Origin: Xiphydria camelus
Lineage: Eukaryota > Arthropoda > Insecta > Hymenoptera > Xiphydriidae
Direction of reading: 5' to 3'
Assembly: GCA_963678675.1 (NCBI GenBank)
Contig: OY783199.1
Location: 24,611,546 to 24,675,545 of the forward strand
Length of the DNA stretch: 64,000 nt
The position numbers and the translations under genes are program-made. This document shows, piece by piece, positions 35,869-47,574 of the stretch (position 1 is its first letter; every line of letters starts with the position of its first letter). A model generated the notes under the pieces. It searched no databases. It saw only the letters and a program-made list of their open reading frames with translations, and had not been told where the DNA came from.

Positions 35869-36790
35869 GTGGTCGAGAGTTCGATTCCAGAGATTTCGAT
35901 TTTTGTCAAAATCGTGAGTATATGCCTTAAGATTTTGTCAAAAATCGAAATCTCTGGAATCGAACTCTCGACCATTCTATCTTATGTATTTTTTTGCACT
36001 GATTACGAAAATTATAGATATATCGAGGATATCTCAAAGGAAGACCGAAATATCGATGATTTTCCGTGAAAAAAATCACTTTCTGGTACATGAAATCACC
36101 GATATCTTATATTTCCTTTGAGATATCACCAATATATCCGTCATTTTCGGAATCAGCGTGAAAAAATACATGGGATAGGGTGGTCGAGAGTTCGATTCCA
36201 GAGATTTCGATTTTTGTCAAAATCGTGAGTATATGCCTTAAGATTTTGACGAAAATCGAAATCTCTGGAATCGAACTCTCGACCATTCTATCTTATGTAT
36301 TTTTTTGCGCTGATTACGAAAATTATAGATATATCGAGGATATCTCAAAGGAAGACCGAAATATCGATGATTTTCCGTGAAAAAAATCACTTTCTGGTAC
36401 ATGAAATCACCGATATCTTATATTTCCTTTGAGATATCACCAATATATCCGTCATTTTCGGAATCAGCGTGAAAAAATACATCGGATAGGGTGGTCGAGA
36501 GTTCGATTCCAGAGATTTCGATTTTTGTCAAAATCGTGAGTATATGCCTTAAGATTTTGACGAAAATCGAAATCTCTGGAATCGAACTCTCGACCATTCT
36601 ATCTTATGTATTTTTTTGCGCTGATTACGAAAATTATAGATACATCGAGGATATCTCGAAGGAAGACCGAAATATCGATGATTTTCCGTGAAAAAAATAA
36701 TTTTCTGGCACATGAAATCACCGATATCTTATACCTATTTCCTTTGAGATATCGTCAATATATCTGCCATTTTCGGAATCAGTGTGAAAA
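35869..36790. repeat. Tandem array of three 311-bp units
   Basis: Units start at 35869, 36180 and 36491; the spacing is exactly 311 bp twice. Units 1 and 2 are nearly identical and unit 3 diverges towards its end. Each unit contains an internal hairpin: cgagagttcgattccagaga against tctctggaatcgaactctcg around a spacer of about 60 bp, and a second, weaker pair built on gatatcttatatttcctttg / caaaggaagaccgaaatatc. The array is the core of the surrounding TIR element. High identity implies recent amplification or homogenisation. Confidence 0.92.
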
Positions 36791-38126
36791 AGTACATCAA
36801 ATAGGGTGGTTGAAAGTTTGATTGAAAAAATTTCAAGGGAGTTAAAAAGATTAGAATCTCTTATCTTATGTATTTTTTGTAGGCATACTGACCGGTTCTA
36901 AGGTTTGAATTTCTACTGATAGATGACGTGGAAATGCTCAATTACTTAAAATAGCCAGGAGATTCAATTTAGGTACCGGTTTAATATAGGCAACTCTCCG
37001 CTACTAGTATTTCGATTAGAATAACTAAACTCGTTTAACCAGATGCGTTTTGTCATTTTACCCGAGTTATTTTTCTCATTATACAATCGTAGTTAATGAT
37101 CAGACCATTTTGGCTAAATGTTCGATTCGTGACAACAGAAATATAATTAACCGTTCTCCAAATTTAACGACTTCGCGAAAATGAGGTGACGAAAGTCGAG
37201 TGTATAATTATATAATAATTATATATCTATCTCTCCCTCGGGGTCCGGGGATAATTAAGTGACGATTGTGATGCGAAATAATTAAGAGCGTAATACGATT
37301 GTCAAATCCAGGGGATTTACGACGTCTCGAGCGCGTTTCATTAATAATTAAAGCCTTTTAGAAGGGAGAAACGGTTCTCTTTACAATCTTGGGTTTACAC
37401 GCGTGCGCCGAGCAGAAGTGAAACGGCGAAAGCGCAACCCCGTGAAATCTATCTAAATTGCTGGAGTACCTTGTCGGTCGAGGTAGTACGTAAGGTGAAG
37501 CGTTCTCAAAGCATACCTTACTAATTTCGTCGAGGTACAAACGAGGGGACGCGAATGTCCTGCAATTTTGATGCCTAAATTCAGACGCCCCACGACGCAT
37601 GATGTGTCTGCGGTAATTATTGTGACGCTGCGACGAGAGCAGCGTCGCGTCATTACTCTTCAGAAATTTCCGAGTCTAATCACCGTGTGATAATTATATC
37701 CGCACAGGTTGTCAAGCCTCGTAGTTTCTACGCATGTAAAATTGTACGTTTCGTCACTCACTTGTGTTTTTATAAAGTTCGCCAAAAATCAAATATCCAT
37801 TTTTCACGTTCTTCGTTAAACAGTATTTGACGATAACTCTTTGAAAAAATGACTATTACGATGTAACGCTTCAATGGTTGCATAATCAATCGGATATTTA
37901 TATATAAAATTTTCGAGTAGGTGTGTAATTTACATGGAAACTCGCACACGCGTATCTCTCCTTGTCCATCACACTTCATGTCAGTGAAAATCATTAATGC
38001 GTTCACGATAAGTTTTTCCGCTCCCTTGTCAAATTTAAACTCGTTTCACGGCACGATAGAGATTACTCCGATCAAGAGTGCAACGGAGCGTGCACCGAAT
38101 TCCACGTCGACAGGCACCCCTGATCG

Positions 38127-38165
38127 CGCCACCACCACTACCACCACCACCCACCACCCACCACC
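38127..38165. repeat. Imperfect ACC trinucleotide repeat
   Basis: About 39 bp of CCACCACTACCACC-type sequence. Confidence 0.85.
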
Positions 38166-39360
38166 GCGAGGCTTTAAATAATCGCGTCACGGATCCATGT
38201 GTATTTATTTAGCACACCTCCCGTCCTACACGAATGGACTCAAACAAAGAGGACCTTCATCCCCCGACATCGTCGATCGACTCGATTTTTTTTTCCGCAG
38301 TGGGGGCAGCTGCGAGAGGGCATTAATTTTCATTAGAGCCCGGAGAAGGGTGACGGAGTCTTACTTACTTTTAATTGAAAATTGATCCACCCCGATAGTA
38401 CTTATTGAGATTGCGCGGTGATTCGACCATCCCGGTGAATTTTACGCAATTCAATTCAATTTCTATCCCGTCTTCTTAAAACCAACAATCCTTTCATCGA
38501 AAGGAAAATAAAAAAGTCTACAATTGCAAGCTCGTACGGCATTCAAGTTCTGGAAATTGGAGTCAATTTATTAACGCGTCCCGGTTTCTCCCCTATTCAA
38601 CCCGCAGCTTCCACGGTTCATCAAAAATGCACAGTGCGGATATGTTAATTTGGCTAGGGACTGTACCGTGTAACCTGCGTGCTTAATAATGCACGTGCCG
38701 CTTGACATTTTGTAAGATTTTTTTATATTCCTCTCCTAATGTATTCCTGACCCTTTTCTTCACTCCCTAGACATAAAATGCGTTTGACATGCCAACGTTA
38801 AGCCCCGAACGCCCACTCGCGCGTCGGTCCATCCGACGGTATTCCGTTCTCCCGAAATTCGTGTCCAACGGAAAGAAATATCGCGAATCTGCTCTGGCGA
38901 TTCGCCAAGCTCGTCCGCAGTATCCGTTGTGCGTCGTGTGCGACGCACCCTAAAACTGAACACGAATCGCGGACACAAAAGGTTCTACGTGTTACGGGAT
39001 GAAAACAACACCCCGCTGTAAATACTAGCCGGCAGTAAATCAGCACCAGCTGTAGCGCTCACCGTTCGCTCGTTCGACGGTTCCACATGTCGTTACAGTA
39101 ATAAAAAGCAGAGACGAGTCATTGTTTTAAAAAAAGAGAACGGGACGGGCGCGAAACCTGTCGAAATTTCCGCCTGGCTTCTCCGCGAACTTGGCAGGCG
39201 AAAGTAAGAACGACGAACTGACTGTCATTGTCGTCCGGAAATGGAAATGTCAACTAAGTACTGAAAGCGCCGAGTTAGATTCGTATTTTTTTTAGCTACG
39301 AATTAAGAGATTAACTCGAGGATCGCGCGACTGATTTGATTTTTCCTTCTCTTGTTTCAG

Positions 39361-39427
39361 GTACGTATCTCCAAGTGGTTCGATGCGTTATTGGTCAGAC
39401 GGGCGCATTGTACAATTTGGCAGACCT
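39361..39427 (+). other. Splice-bounded exon-like segment
   Basis: A good acceptor (ttttccttctcttgtttcag) precedes 39361 and a consensus donor (gtaagt) begins at 39428. The 67 bp between them are open in all three frames. In the frame that accepts a phase-1 upstream exon they read TYLQVVRCVIGQTGALYNLA. None of the readings is recognised, and the length is not a multiple of three, unlike the three known exons. It could be a cryptic or alternative (poison) exon. Confidence 0.22.
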
Positions 39428-40131
39428 GTAAGTCGAGATGAGCTACTATTTTATTATCCCGCACACATTGCGAAAAACGAACCCCTGCGAAGCGAAACTG
39501 ACCTTTCGAAGGAAAAACAAATTGTGAATACAATTCGTATATAGAGCAGTCATGTGACTCGACGTATTATACAAAAGATGTCGATCACACATTGAACGTA
39601 CCGCTACGTTCATTCAACAACCACCGGACCTTAATTGCCCGTTTAACCTCCGTTAATTCCTGTCAAGTGAGCTGCTATTTTTTCTAATTAGACCAATTAT
39701 ACACGGGGAAGTCTAATCGCCATGTTGTTGTTCTATCCCGCTAACCGGTTCGATCCGGTTTAATGGCGTATGCACGGTCGATTAAATCCTCGTCCGAAGT
39801 TTGGTAAACTTTGCAGCCATCCATCATCTCGCCACAAAGAGAGAGGAAAATAAGAAAAAACAGCTGTACCTACGCGGCACGAGAACGAAATTCGGATAAC
39901 GGCTATCGAGCACCGCTGTTTTATTATGCCTCACGGAGAGTCGGTAGTAAAGTTTCATTGTTTCTTCACCTTTTCATTACGCCTCACATTGCTACCCAAA
40001 AACAAAAGGGGGAGTATCGAACGGTGGTGACTCGTGAATGGAGAGCGTCGAGGCATTACACGCTCGCCTCCAGCCCTCGAACAGTCTTGTTTTCATTGCC
40101 ACCCGAGATCGTTGTTTCCACTTGTATACTG

Positions 40132-40453
40132 CACTGAGAACAAAAATTTTCAAACCACAACCTCTCGGTTGAATCAAACGATTTTTTCCCTCGGTGTAAT
40201 TAAAACAATACTTCCGCCGTTCGTCTGCTAAAAACTTTTGTTGAAACAAATCAACTCGGATTGATGTAACCAAGCAATAAAGTCGAATTGATTTCCATCT
40301 ATTAATAGAACGAATTTTATGGAATAAAACGACAAAAAATTAGTTAGTTCAACTATATACAGTCCAGCCAAACACACAATGGTTAGCTTGACGAAATTTA
40401 ACCTTCAACCAAAGCAATTTGCTTGGGACAACTAAATTTTGTTCTAAGCAGTG
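40132..40453. mobile_element. MITE with CACTGAGAACAAAAATTT ends
   Basis: Left end CACTGAGAACAAAAATTT, right end AAATTTTGTTCTAAGCAGTG (imperfect complement with a short insertion), 322 bp, AT-rich, TA after the right end. Same end signature as the CACYGAGA family. Confidence 0.7.
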
Positions 40454-42594
40454 TACATCCCCGTGGCCGTCTCGCGTTTTCCCGCAATACCCTCCCGAAT
40501 TTTCTCGGGTCCACGTCTCCGTTTCGCCTTGATTTGCGAGCTCATCTCGCCAACGATGCGTATAAAAAAACTCGCGCAATTTCGCATCGTCCTTCGCTCG
40601 CGTTGCGCAGGTTTTTCATGTAGGTGGCGACAATCATCGTAGAATACCTTGCAATACGAGAAGAGGGAGAGGGCGGGTATAATTCGCGTAGACTAACATT
40701 TCCTAACCAGAATTAAAGGTCTTATCTAGGAAGAAAGACGGGTAGAAGTTTCGCAGGGGTGGAAGATTGCGCGTACGACGCGCATTCTTCCCTCGCGTTC
40801 GTCATGATCGATCGTACTTCCTATACATACACCCGCTTTTCCCGTCGTCGATTCGCAGCGCCGTCGTGGCGTCTCGCGGGAAATTCTCCAACCAACCATT
40901 CCGCTCCACGCGATCAATGGCGGGACGAGTTTTTGCGCACGGTGCTGCGGTCGCTCGCGAGAGCGGCTGCAGAGCGAACTGTATAATAAAGTCTTTGTGC
41001 TCGATCGAAAAAATCGGCCCACGTCGTTGTCCGTTATTTAAGTACATTTGACGATAAATATATCATCTCTAGATTTGTTGTATTATTACAAATCTTCTGG
41101 TGCACCAGTTCTGCACGTGTTTTACCATCCGTCGGTATGAGCTTTAAATTCCACCCGCGAGCTTTCAACGCCACTGAAGAGCTCGCGAGGAAATGCAGAA
41201 CTGACGTAAGGGTGCTCCGGAGAAACGGTGTATACCATTCATTGTTTCACTCCCCTCCGTCTTCTCCTTCGAGATGGTTGAGAAGACCGACTGATGATCA
41301 TTTTCGAATCCTAGAGCTTTAAGGATTATCGTTTCTCGACTGTCAATAATTCGAAATTGCTTTCGGGCGCCGCGGTGGAAAGATTTACCGTATATCTCAA
41401 GCCCAGAGCAAAAACATTTATTCGTTCGCGGTTCGTGCCCTTCGCCGATCGCTTCATCCCTGCTGAAAATCAATTTTAATCGTCCACTGCCGGGCCATCT
41501 CGTTTTTCACGTTCCGTCGTACCTCTTGATATCATTTCCTGAATTCGAAAAGACGACAATTTCATTTGCACTTCCATCAGGAGCCATTAGTTCGTAGCCC
41601 TCGAGGTCCAACCCTGCCGCGACCTCTCCGCCCAATTTGCCGCGGATCCGAAATCGATTTATGCCGAGAGGCCCGCGATAGAATTCTCGCGCGGGCGAAG
41701 TCTCTCAAGGCCAGGGACCTGATTACAGGATTGTAGTCCTTTTCTCGCGGAGCGTCGAGCACGCTCCGCGTCTCGGTTTGTTCCTTCCGTCTATTATTCC
41801 TCCTTAATTGCCGCCGGAGTTAATGGAACTTTCGAGAAACGCGAGGGGGGGGATGTCAGAGTGTAGTCGGTTGCGGTGGTTCGTGCGTTTCTGGACAGAA
41901 CTTTGGATGAATAGATTTTGTCGTGGCATTCGACCGAAAATGTCTCTTTAACGAGTGCTCATTCCTAGTGTAGAAAGGGGTAACGAACTTCCGGTAATTA
42001 ACGCACTCGCGCTCGCAGGGAAGTTTTCCCCCGCCCGGCAGGAATTTAACACTGAAGTGCGATGTTTGCCTCGGGGAGAAAACAGGGTGAGAATCGAGTA
42101 CATCAAGTTGCGGGAATCGATACGTGTTCCAGATGGGCTAAAACAGCGGGTGAGAATTAAAAATCCTTTTCCGTTTTGACTACCCTTTGATAACGCGAGT
42201 TCGATAGTGTCTTTCGATGGGTTCACAGAATTTCCTGCCCCCGACGTAAAAAAATCATTTTCTACTTTCTCCCGATGACCTATATAACGGTATATAAGCG
42301 GCGTTCGCTTCTTGTGCACGAATTGTTTATTAATTCCGTAAAAGCTTGTGGTTTTTAAACCGCTGTTCCTCTGCCGGCAGCTTCAGCGATCTATCCCGTT
42401 CGCTCCTCGGGGCGATTGAATTATTTCCACGGCAATTACCATGCCGACCTCACCAAATCTACTCGAACAGGTATCTACGCATAAGAATACGCGAGTCTCT
42501 TCTGGTAATTTCAACAATTCCCTCCACGTGATCGAGCTTCAATTATAATATTTATTTCGTCGAGTGAATTGGCAACGGAGCGAAGTACGTGCAT
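40454..42594 (+). other. Intron, no recognised feature
   Basis: CpG-rich, with many short overlapping frames on both strands, none with recognisable domains or good splice borders. Confidence 0.5.
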
Positions 42595-42825
42595 TATATC
42601 ACGCTAAACTTACTCATCAGGAAAGAAACTTGAATCACTATTATCTCACTATCTATGAGCTTTTGGCTTATGTTGGTATGACACATTTTTAAAGATTTTA
42701 TTTTCATCTACAACAAAGTCTTATATCGATGTAGGTAGGCTAAAAGTTCATAAATAATGAGATAATCGGCGATTGAAGTTTCTCTCCCGGCGAGTAAGTT
42801 TAGCCTCGTATGGTATATCTTATTT
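42595..42825. mobile_element. Fold-back repeat with ~90-bp arms
   Basis: The left arm (about 42,595-42,680) is the complement of the right arm (about 42,725-42,825). Shared, in arm orientation: gccaaaagctcata / ggctaaaagttcata, gagataat, ttgaagtttct / ttcaagtttctt, gagtaagtttag. The right arm matches 11-147. Two copies in one window show a dispersed family. Confidence 0.8.
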
Positions 42826-43551
42826 ATAAAGTTTCTCGCGCAGTCGAAATGCGTAATTGTGATTGATAAGGAGAAATACGATCTCGATCGGAGAAACGAT
42901 TTTCCGGCGTTATTACTTTTGTCTTTATCAACGCAGACGATTTCCACATACACCATGAAAATAATCATTCTTCGAGGAGCTACGCGAGGCCTTCTCGAGG
43001 AAGTTAATTATTTCTACGATCTCCGACGCTACTTATACACATGTACACCCAAATATCAAACCGCAAACAAGCCTCTTTCCTCCCTTAAAAGCTCGGACTG
43101 CCCCGATTTTTCTCCAGTGAATCGCTCGAGGTCGCGTCGCGCGGGAAACGCCCTCGGCGTGAGTCCACACACTACACCGTATGGCGGCCGTACTAGTTCG
43201 AGTACGAGTATATCTGCGGTGGACAGCTGTGTATCCGTGACCTCAATCCATTCAGGCCTCCGTCCCTCCCGTCCTGTACTCCTAACGCCTGCTCCTCTCT
43301 CCCGCCTATTATCTCTTCCGCAAAACCGTCGACTGTGCTGCGAAACTCCGGCGTTCCCCCGATAGCCGGCGTTCCAACTTTGCCAAATTAGCCCCAGATC
43401 CCTCTTTTACCCGTCCGGCCATTACGCTACAAAACCGAGCCCGCAGCGTGTGACACGGACTTTTTTTATTCTCTGGGTCTAGTCGTCGGTGATGTCGACA
43501 ACTCTGTGCCATTCGTAATTTTGATTCTAATCACGATACCTTCGTTGATAA

Positions 43552-43807
43552 CCCTACAGTGGTCACGCGGATGACAATGGTCATCCATACGTGATGTGAT
43601 TTCTGAAACCAAAAGAGTAAATATAAATTGAAAGTTCCTAATAGTGAAGAAAAAAGAAGTTTATGTTTGATTTATGTTCTGTTGTTATTTATTAAGAGAT
43701 TCCTGAGATTTAATAATAAAACGCTAAATATATTTTACATGTTTATTCATTCCTTGATCCTTATTTCAATGTGGGCGACTAGTGTCTTCCGCGCGACCAC
43801 TGTAGGG
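43552..43807. mobile_element. piggyBac-type MITE, TTAA-flanked
   Basis: Left end CCCTACAGTGGTCACGCGGA, right end the complement of CCCTACAGTGGTCGCGCGGA; pairing extends to about 31-36 bp (GAYGACA..GTC). Flanks are ATAA on the left (43548-43551) and TTAA on the right (43808-43811). CCC tips and TTAA targets are characteristic of piggyBac superfamily elements. 256 bp, AT-rich interior, no transposase. Confidence 0.85.
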
Positions 43808-45460
43808 TTAAAGAGTCTTCGAGATGAATGGTACTCGGTGCGGGAAAATCTCATTTTTTATGTGAAACATACGTCTCTTAAATCGATAATTTAATCGCAA
43901 GTTTAATAACGCGTGAACCATTATTGCAAGCGGAGGCTCAATTTATCGCCACGCTTCATACGACACCGCACGTCGTTCGACGGCAGTGCACGCTGGTCGT
44001 AAAATTTCGGTGGAAGCGACAGTATTATACGACAGGCGAGCGATGCTGTAAAATTACCCATAATTCCCGACTTAACCGGGCTTATGGTTCGGACTCGCAT
44101 ATTGGTACGGAGTGTTTGGCGCTAATGCTGCGAGCGTGAACATTACTGTAAATCCGCAATACCCGCTCACTTCTACCCCTCATTTACCTAACGATGTTTG
44201 GAATATGCGTCTATGCATATGTGGAACACGTCCGACAAACGTATATAAATGAATAGGTTACATGTAGGTATTTCCCGTGGACCATGTGGGTTTTAATATT
44301 AAAATTACCCTTTGAAAGCGTTTGAATTTTCGGAGCTCTGTTTGCATGAAGTGCACAAAACGAGAATGGGTACGTGCATGAATATCAGAGGACGTGAGCG
44401 AAATTCGCATTCGTCCTTCGATCAACGACGAGCGCTTCTCGTTGGTTATTAATTAAAATCGGCCGGGAAAATTTGGTTTTCGTTAATTTGATTTCCTCGG
44501 GATTCGTCACTTATTACATCCGCGTGTGATATTCCGCTAATCAGAAAAATGAAGGGAGCTCTCAGGGGAAAAATAGTTCAATTTGTGACCGGAGAAAAAT
44601 ACATTCCATTGTATTTCAATCAATTTTATCTTAAATCTGTATTTTTAAACGAATCACTTCCTTATCGGTGTATCGGATGGAAATGAATTTCCGCTCTCGT
44701 TTTATGTCCACTGCAAAACCCGGTCGTATACGACGCACATATATGTAGCGGCGGTTAAAATCGTAGATCAAACTTCATAGCGGCAGCCCTCCCTGCACCG
44801 TCGTTCCGCGTCGTTTCCTCCTCCTCTGCGTCGCAGAAATCCGATGGGAATCGGCGCCGAGAGAATATTTATATCCGCGAATTCTCTCCTCCGATTAAGA
44901 AAATTTAATTAAGATACCCCGAGCGCGATACCCGTCCGACTTGAAAGCCATTATTTGTATGTTCAATTAACGAACCCTTTACTCGTGCCAACGCGCGCGG
45001 GCTTCGGCAGCGTTTATTTTTCGAGTAATTACGCTCATCCGTCTTTTCGACTCGTTCGCCTCCCTCGGCACATTCCCACCTGCAGCAATTTGCCCCATTC
45101 ACGCGGCTTCCCTCCCCGCGATTCGTCTCCCCGCGGCCGTTTCCGGTACGGCGATTGCAAAATAACACCCCTCCAAACCGGGGTATCGAGCACACGTGTC
45201 CCCGCGCGGCGGCGCCAGCAAAACCGCGAGGTTTTCCTGTAATCGGATTCGGGAGACGTGACCGTCGATGCCCGTCCGGCATTGCGGTAGCGAGGCAAAC
45301 AAATGTTTATCCCGCAAATATCCATCGAAATGCGATCGATCGATCGGTTCGTTATGAGAGAATACCCGCATTTTCTCCTCATTGAGACCAGCAAGCAGGT
45401 TGGCAAGCCCAGAATTCCCGGGGCGAGTTGCAGAGATCCAGCACCCACGTGCCTTGATTG

Positions 45461-45479
45461 CAGCAGCAGCAGCAGCAGC
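45461..45479. repeat. CAG trinucleotide tract
   Basis: Six CAG units. On the + strand the tract reads Gln, Ser or Ala depending on frame. Confidence 0.85.
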
Positions 45480-45959
45480 TCTCCTCCGGCGCCCCTCTCC
45501 GCCCTCGCTGCTCCACTATTTCCCCCACCGCTCAGTAACCCATGTAAAGCTGCTCTCACAACTTTGGTCCGCGATATTCCGCAGCCCTTACCGCAAGTGA
45601 ATCATGGCACGCCCCGATTTTCGAAGAACTCGAAAATATAACGACGCGCGTTCCACGTACATACGTCAATTAAGCGATCGCTTTGGCTAGTCGTAGACTT
45701 ATTGAGACATATCGCCGATTGAATTTCTCGCTGGAATGGATTGATTTATATCGCATTGTATGACGTCGCGGGGTCAGTCGTAGTTGGCTGCATGTAAAAA
45801 TTCACTGGAACGGTCCGATTTAAGCATCGCTACAGGTACAACGACTCCGCGCAAGAGCAGCTTAACACAGCTCGTCAGCCGAGAACTGAATGTCAGGGTC
45901 GACCCCCGGGAAATGCTCATAAATCTCCCGGAGCTCTCCGAGGAATCGAAAGGGCGCTC

Positions 45960-45983
45960 CTGCTGCTGCTGCTGCTGCTGCTG
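45960..45983. repeat. CTG trinucleotide tract
   Basis: Eight CTG/TGC units, followed by TTGGTGCC. The complementary strand is a CAG tract. Confidence 0.88.
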
Positions 45984-47547
45984 TTGGTGCCATGAGCTGC
46001 CGGGACGTATCCTGCGCCTGGAGGAGTCGTCCTCCGTGATCTTGACCCCGAATCGCTCCACGTGTGGCCGATTGTGTACCCTTTCGAGCGCGTAATAACG
46101 CCAATAGGCTCTGGTTACGTTGATTAAGCGCGCTGTGAATCGCATGGGATGTGAAACTACGCGGTGGCCAAGGGGATGCCAATTGACATCAGTTTGATTC
46201 ATTGGCGTGGATCCCTCATCGTTAGTCGTGTTTGTGGGGATGAAAAAAAGAAACCTCTCGTTCAATTTTCAGCGATTTCCAGCTCGTCAATCGAGACGTC
46301 CATTCGAACCGCGCGATCGGGTTGGATCGATGATAACGGACAATTGAATTCCCACCGACCGTCCATCGGTACCCCGGTCTACGCTGTACGCGAAATTTAT
46401 CGTGTCGAACGACACGCACGACTGTCGCGTCGCTCCCAATTATTATCGCGATTTATCGACGATCGCATTGTGCGTCGGAATGTGGACCAAGGGTAGTTCC
46501 CGAAACAGTCGTGGTTTTCGGGCCAAGGTCGCGCCCGAATCGCTCGGGCGCGAGTTTCGCGCGGGGATTCCGCCGTCGACTTTTGCGTCCGCCCGGATGA
46601 CGGACGCGGAGGGAGGGATCAAATCCGCCGCAAAGAGAGACGCCCGCACCACCTGGACCTTCCCACACTTGGTTGTATCGCTCTAATTTTCTTCCGGTGT
46701 CAGCAGCGGATGGACACTAACTACGGTTTTTTTTCTCCGTTGCCGCAGCCACGAAATTCTGCTTCCGACGTAGACAAATAACGCCATATACACGGTAAAT
46801 CGTGCGGTTATCGCGGCGGATTAAGAACGCAATTAATTTGTTCACTTGCTGCAGTCGAAAAAAGTTGAAGCTACGGGAAATTTTTAACGGGAGATCTGAA
46901 TGGTGATTTCTACTGCAAATGAGCTTTTTTTTATAACAATTGCGAGACACTAACCGCTGTCATTTGGTACCGTAGTCGTTATCCTATTTTTTTGACTGCA
47001 GCAACCACAAATTATAGTGTATGAAACGGGAAATAACGTAATAGGTTACAATATACGACTATCATGACAAGAGAAAACACAATAACAATTGTAGAAGACA
47101 GTTGCGCGCTGCCGTTAATATCCTCCAGTTATGTAATTTAAAAGAAAAAACCTCGGAAACAGCGAATTTCCTCGATTACCGTTACGATCGGACACCCGCG
47201 ATGCGATGCGAAGCGACAGCGGAAACGCGAAAACGTCCGAACCGCCGTTGCGCGAACGCGGTGATTCTGGCCCGATGCCATCTCCGTCGCTGGAAATGAG
47301 CGGACGCAATGCGCGCGCGGCGTCGTTAAAAGTTCGATCGAGAATTCGGGGCAACCCTTCTTGAAGTACCGCTCGCGCGGCCCCGTCTTCTCCCCGTGTA
47401 CATGTGCGGAATATACCGAGCGACGGCGACCTGAGCACACACTCGCGCGCCCACACGTGTTCCCTGGAGCTTGAAAATTTATAAAGCTCGTGAAACCTCA
47501 CCCACACCCCCAGTCCGGAAACGTTCCCCCGTGGGAACATTTCCCTT

Positions 47548-47574
47548 CTCCTCCTCCTCCTCCTCCTCCTCCTC
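47548..47574. repeat. CTC trinucleotide tract
   Basis: About nine CTC/CCT units in a pyrimidine-rich stretch. Confidence 0.88.

Larger units (their letters stand above)
35317..37001. mobile_element. 1.69-kb TIR element carrying a hairpin satellite
   Basis: Ends GGGGAGAGTTGCCTATATTG and the complement of GCGGAGAGTTGCCTATATTA; the inverted ends run about 75 bp (shared accggtacctaaattgaa, tcctggctattttaagtaa, tgagcattt). TA lies just outside both ends (35315-35316 and 37002-37003). The interior is almost entirely copies of the 311-bp hairpin repeat. No transposase frame, so it is non-autonomous. The only open frames are the 66-codon ones repeated with the satellite. Confidence 0.85.
35180..37081 (+). 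mobile_element. CACTGAG-family element interrupted by a second transposon
   Basis: Left end CACTGAGAAAAATAAC (after TA at 35178-35179), right end GTTATTTTTCTCATTA (before TA at 37082-37083). The outer parts (35180-35316 and 37002-37081) align with the complement of the uninterrupted copy at 51,915-52,130 (shared atatggatcctc, ttggttaa, gattagaataact, agtattt, agatgc.ttttgtcatt). The element was therefore about 220 bp before the 1.69-kb insertion. Confidence 0.82.
37084..40131 (+). other. Intron, no confident exon
   Basis: AT-rich at 37.1-38.5 kb with a CCA/ACC tract at about 38,127-38,165, then mixed sequence. The only exon-like item is 39,361-39,427, listed separately. Confidence 0.5.

Noticed and set aside
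35869..36691. Three repeats of a 66-codon frame, as if a repeated gene
   Set aside because: The identity comes from recent duplication of the 311-bp hairpin repeat. The diverged copies elsewhere do not keep the frame open, so there is no sign of coding selection.
42859..43365. 168-codon plus-strand frame
   Set aside because: Starts in AT-rich DNA next to a fold-back, ends in CpG-rich Ser/Arg/Pro-rich sequence, and has no recognised domain.
45303..45641. Plus-strand frame with a Ser7 run and Pro-rich tail over the CAG tract
   Set aside because: The acceptor candidates (45,391 and 45,433) give the wrong phase for continuation from exon C in this frame, the donor is weak, and the sequence is not recognised. 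Could be revisited with RNA-seq.
45862..46182. Minus-strand frame containing FLGELREIYEHFPGVDPDIQ
   Set aside because: The short stretch looks protein-like, but it is followed by a stop, has only a poor donor nearby, and no family was recognised.
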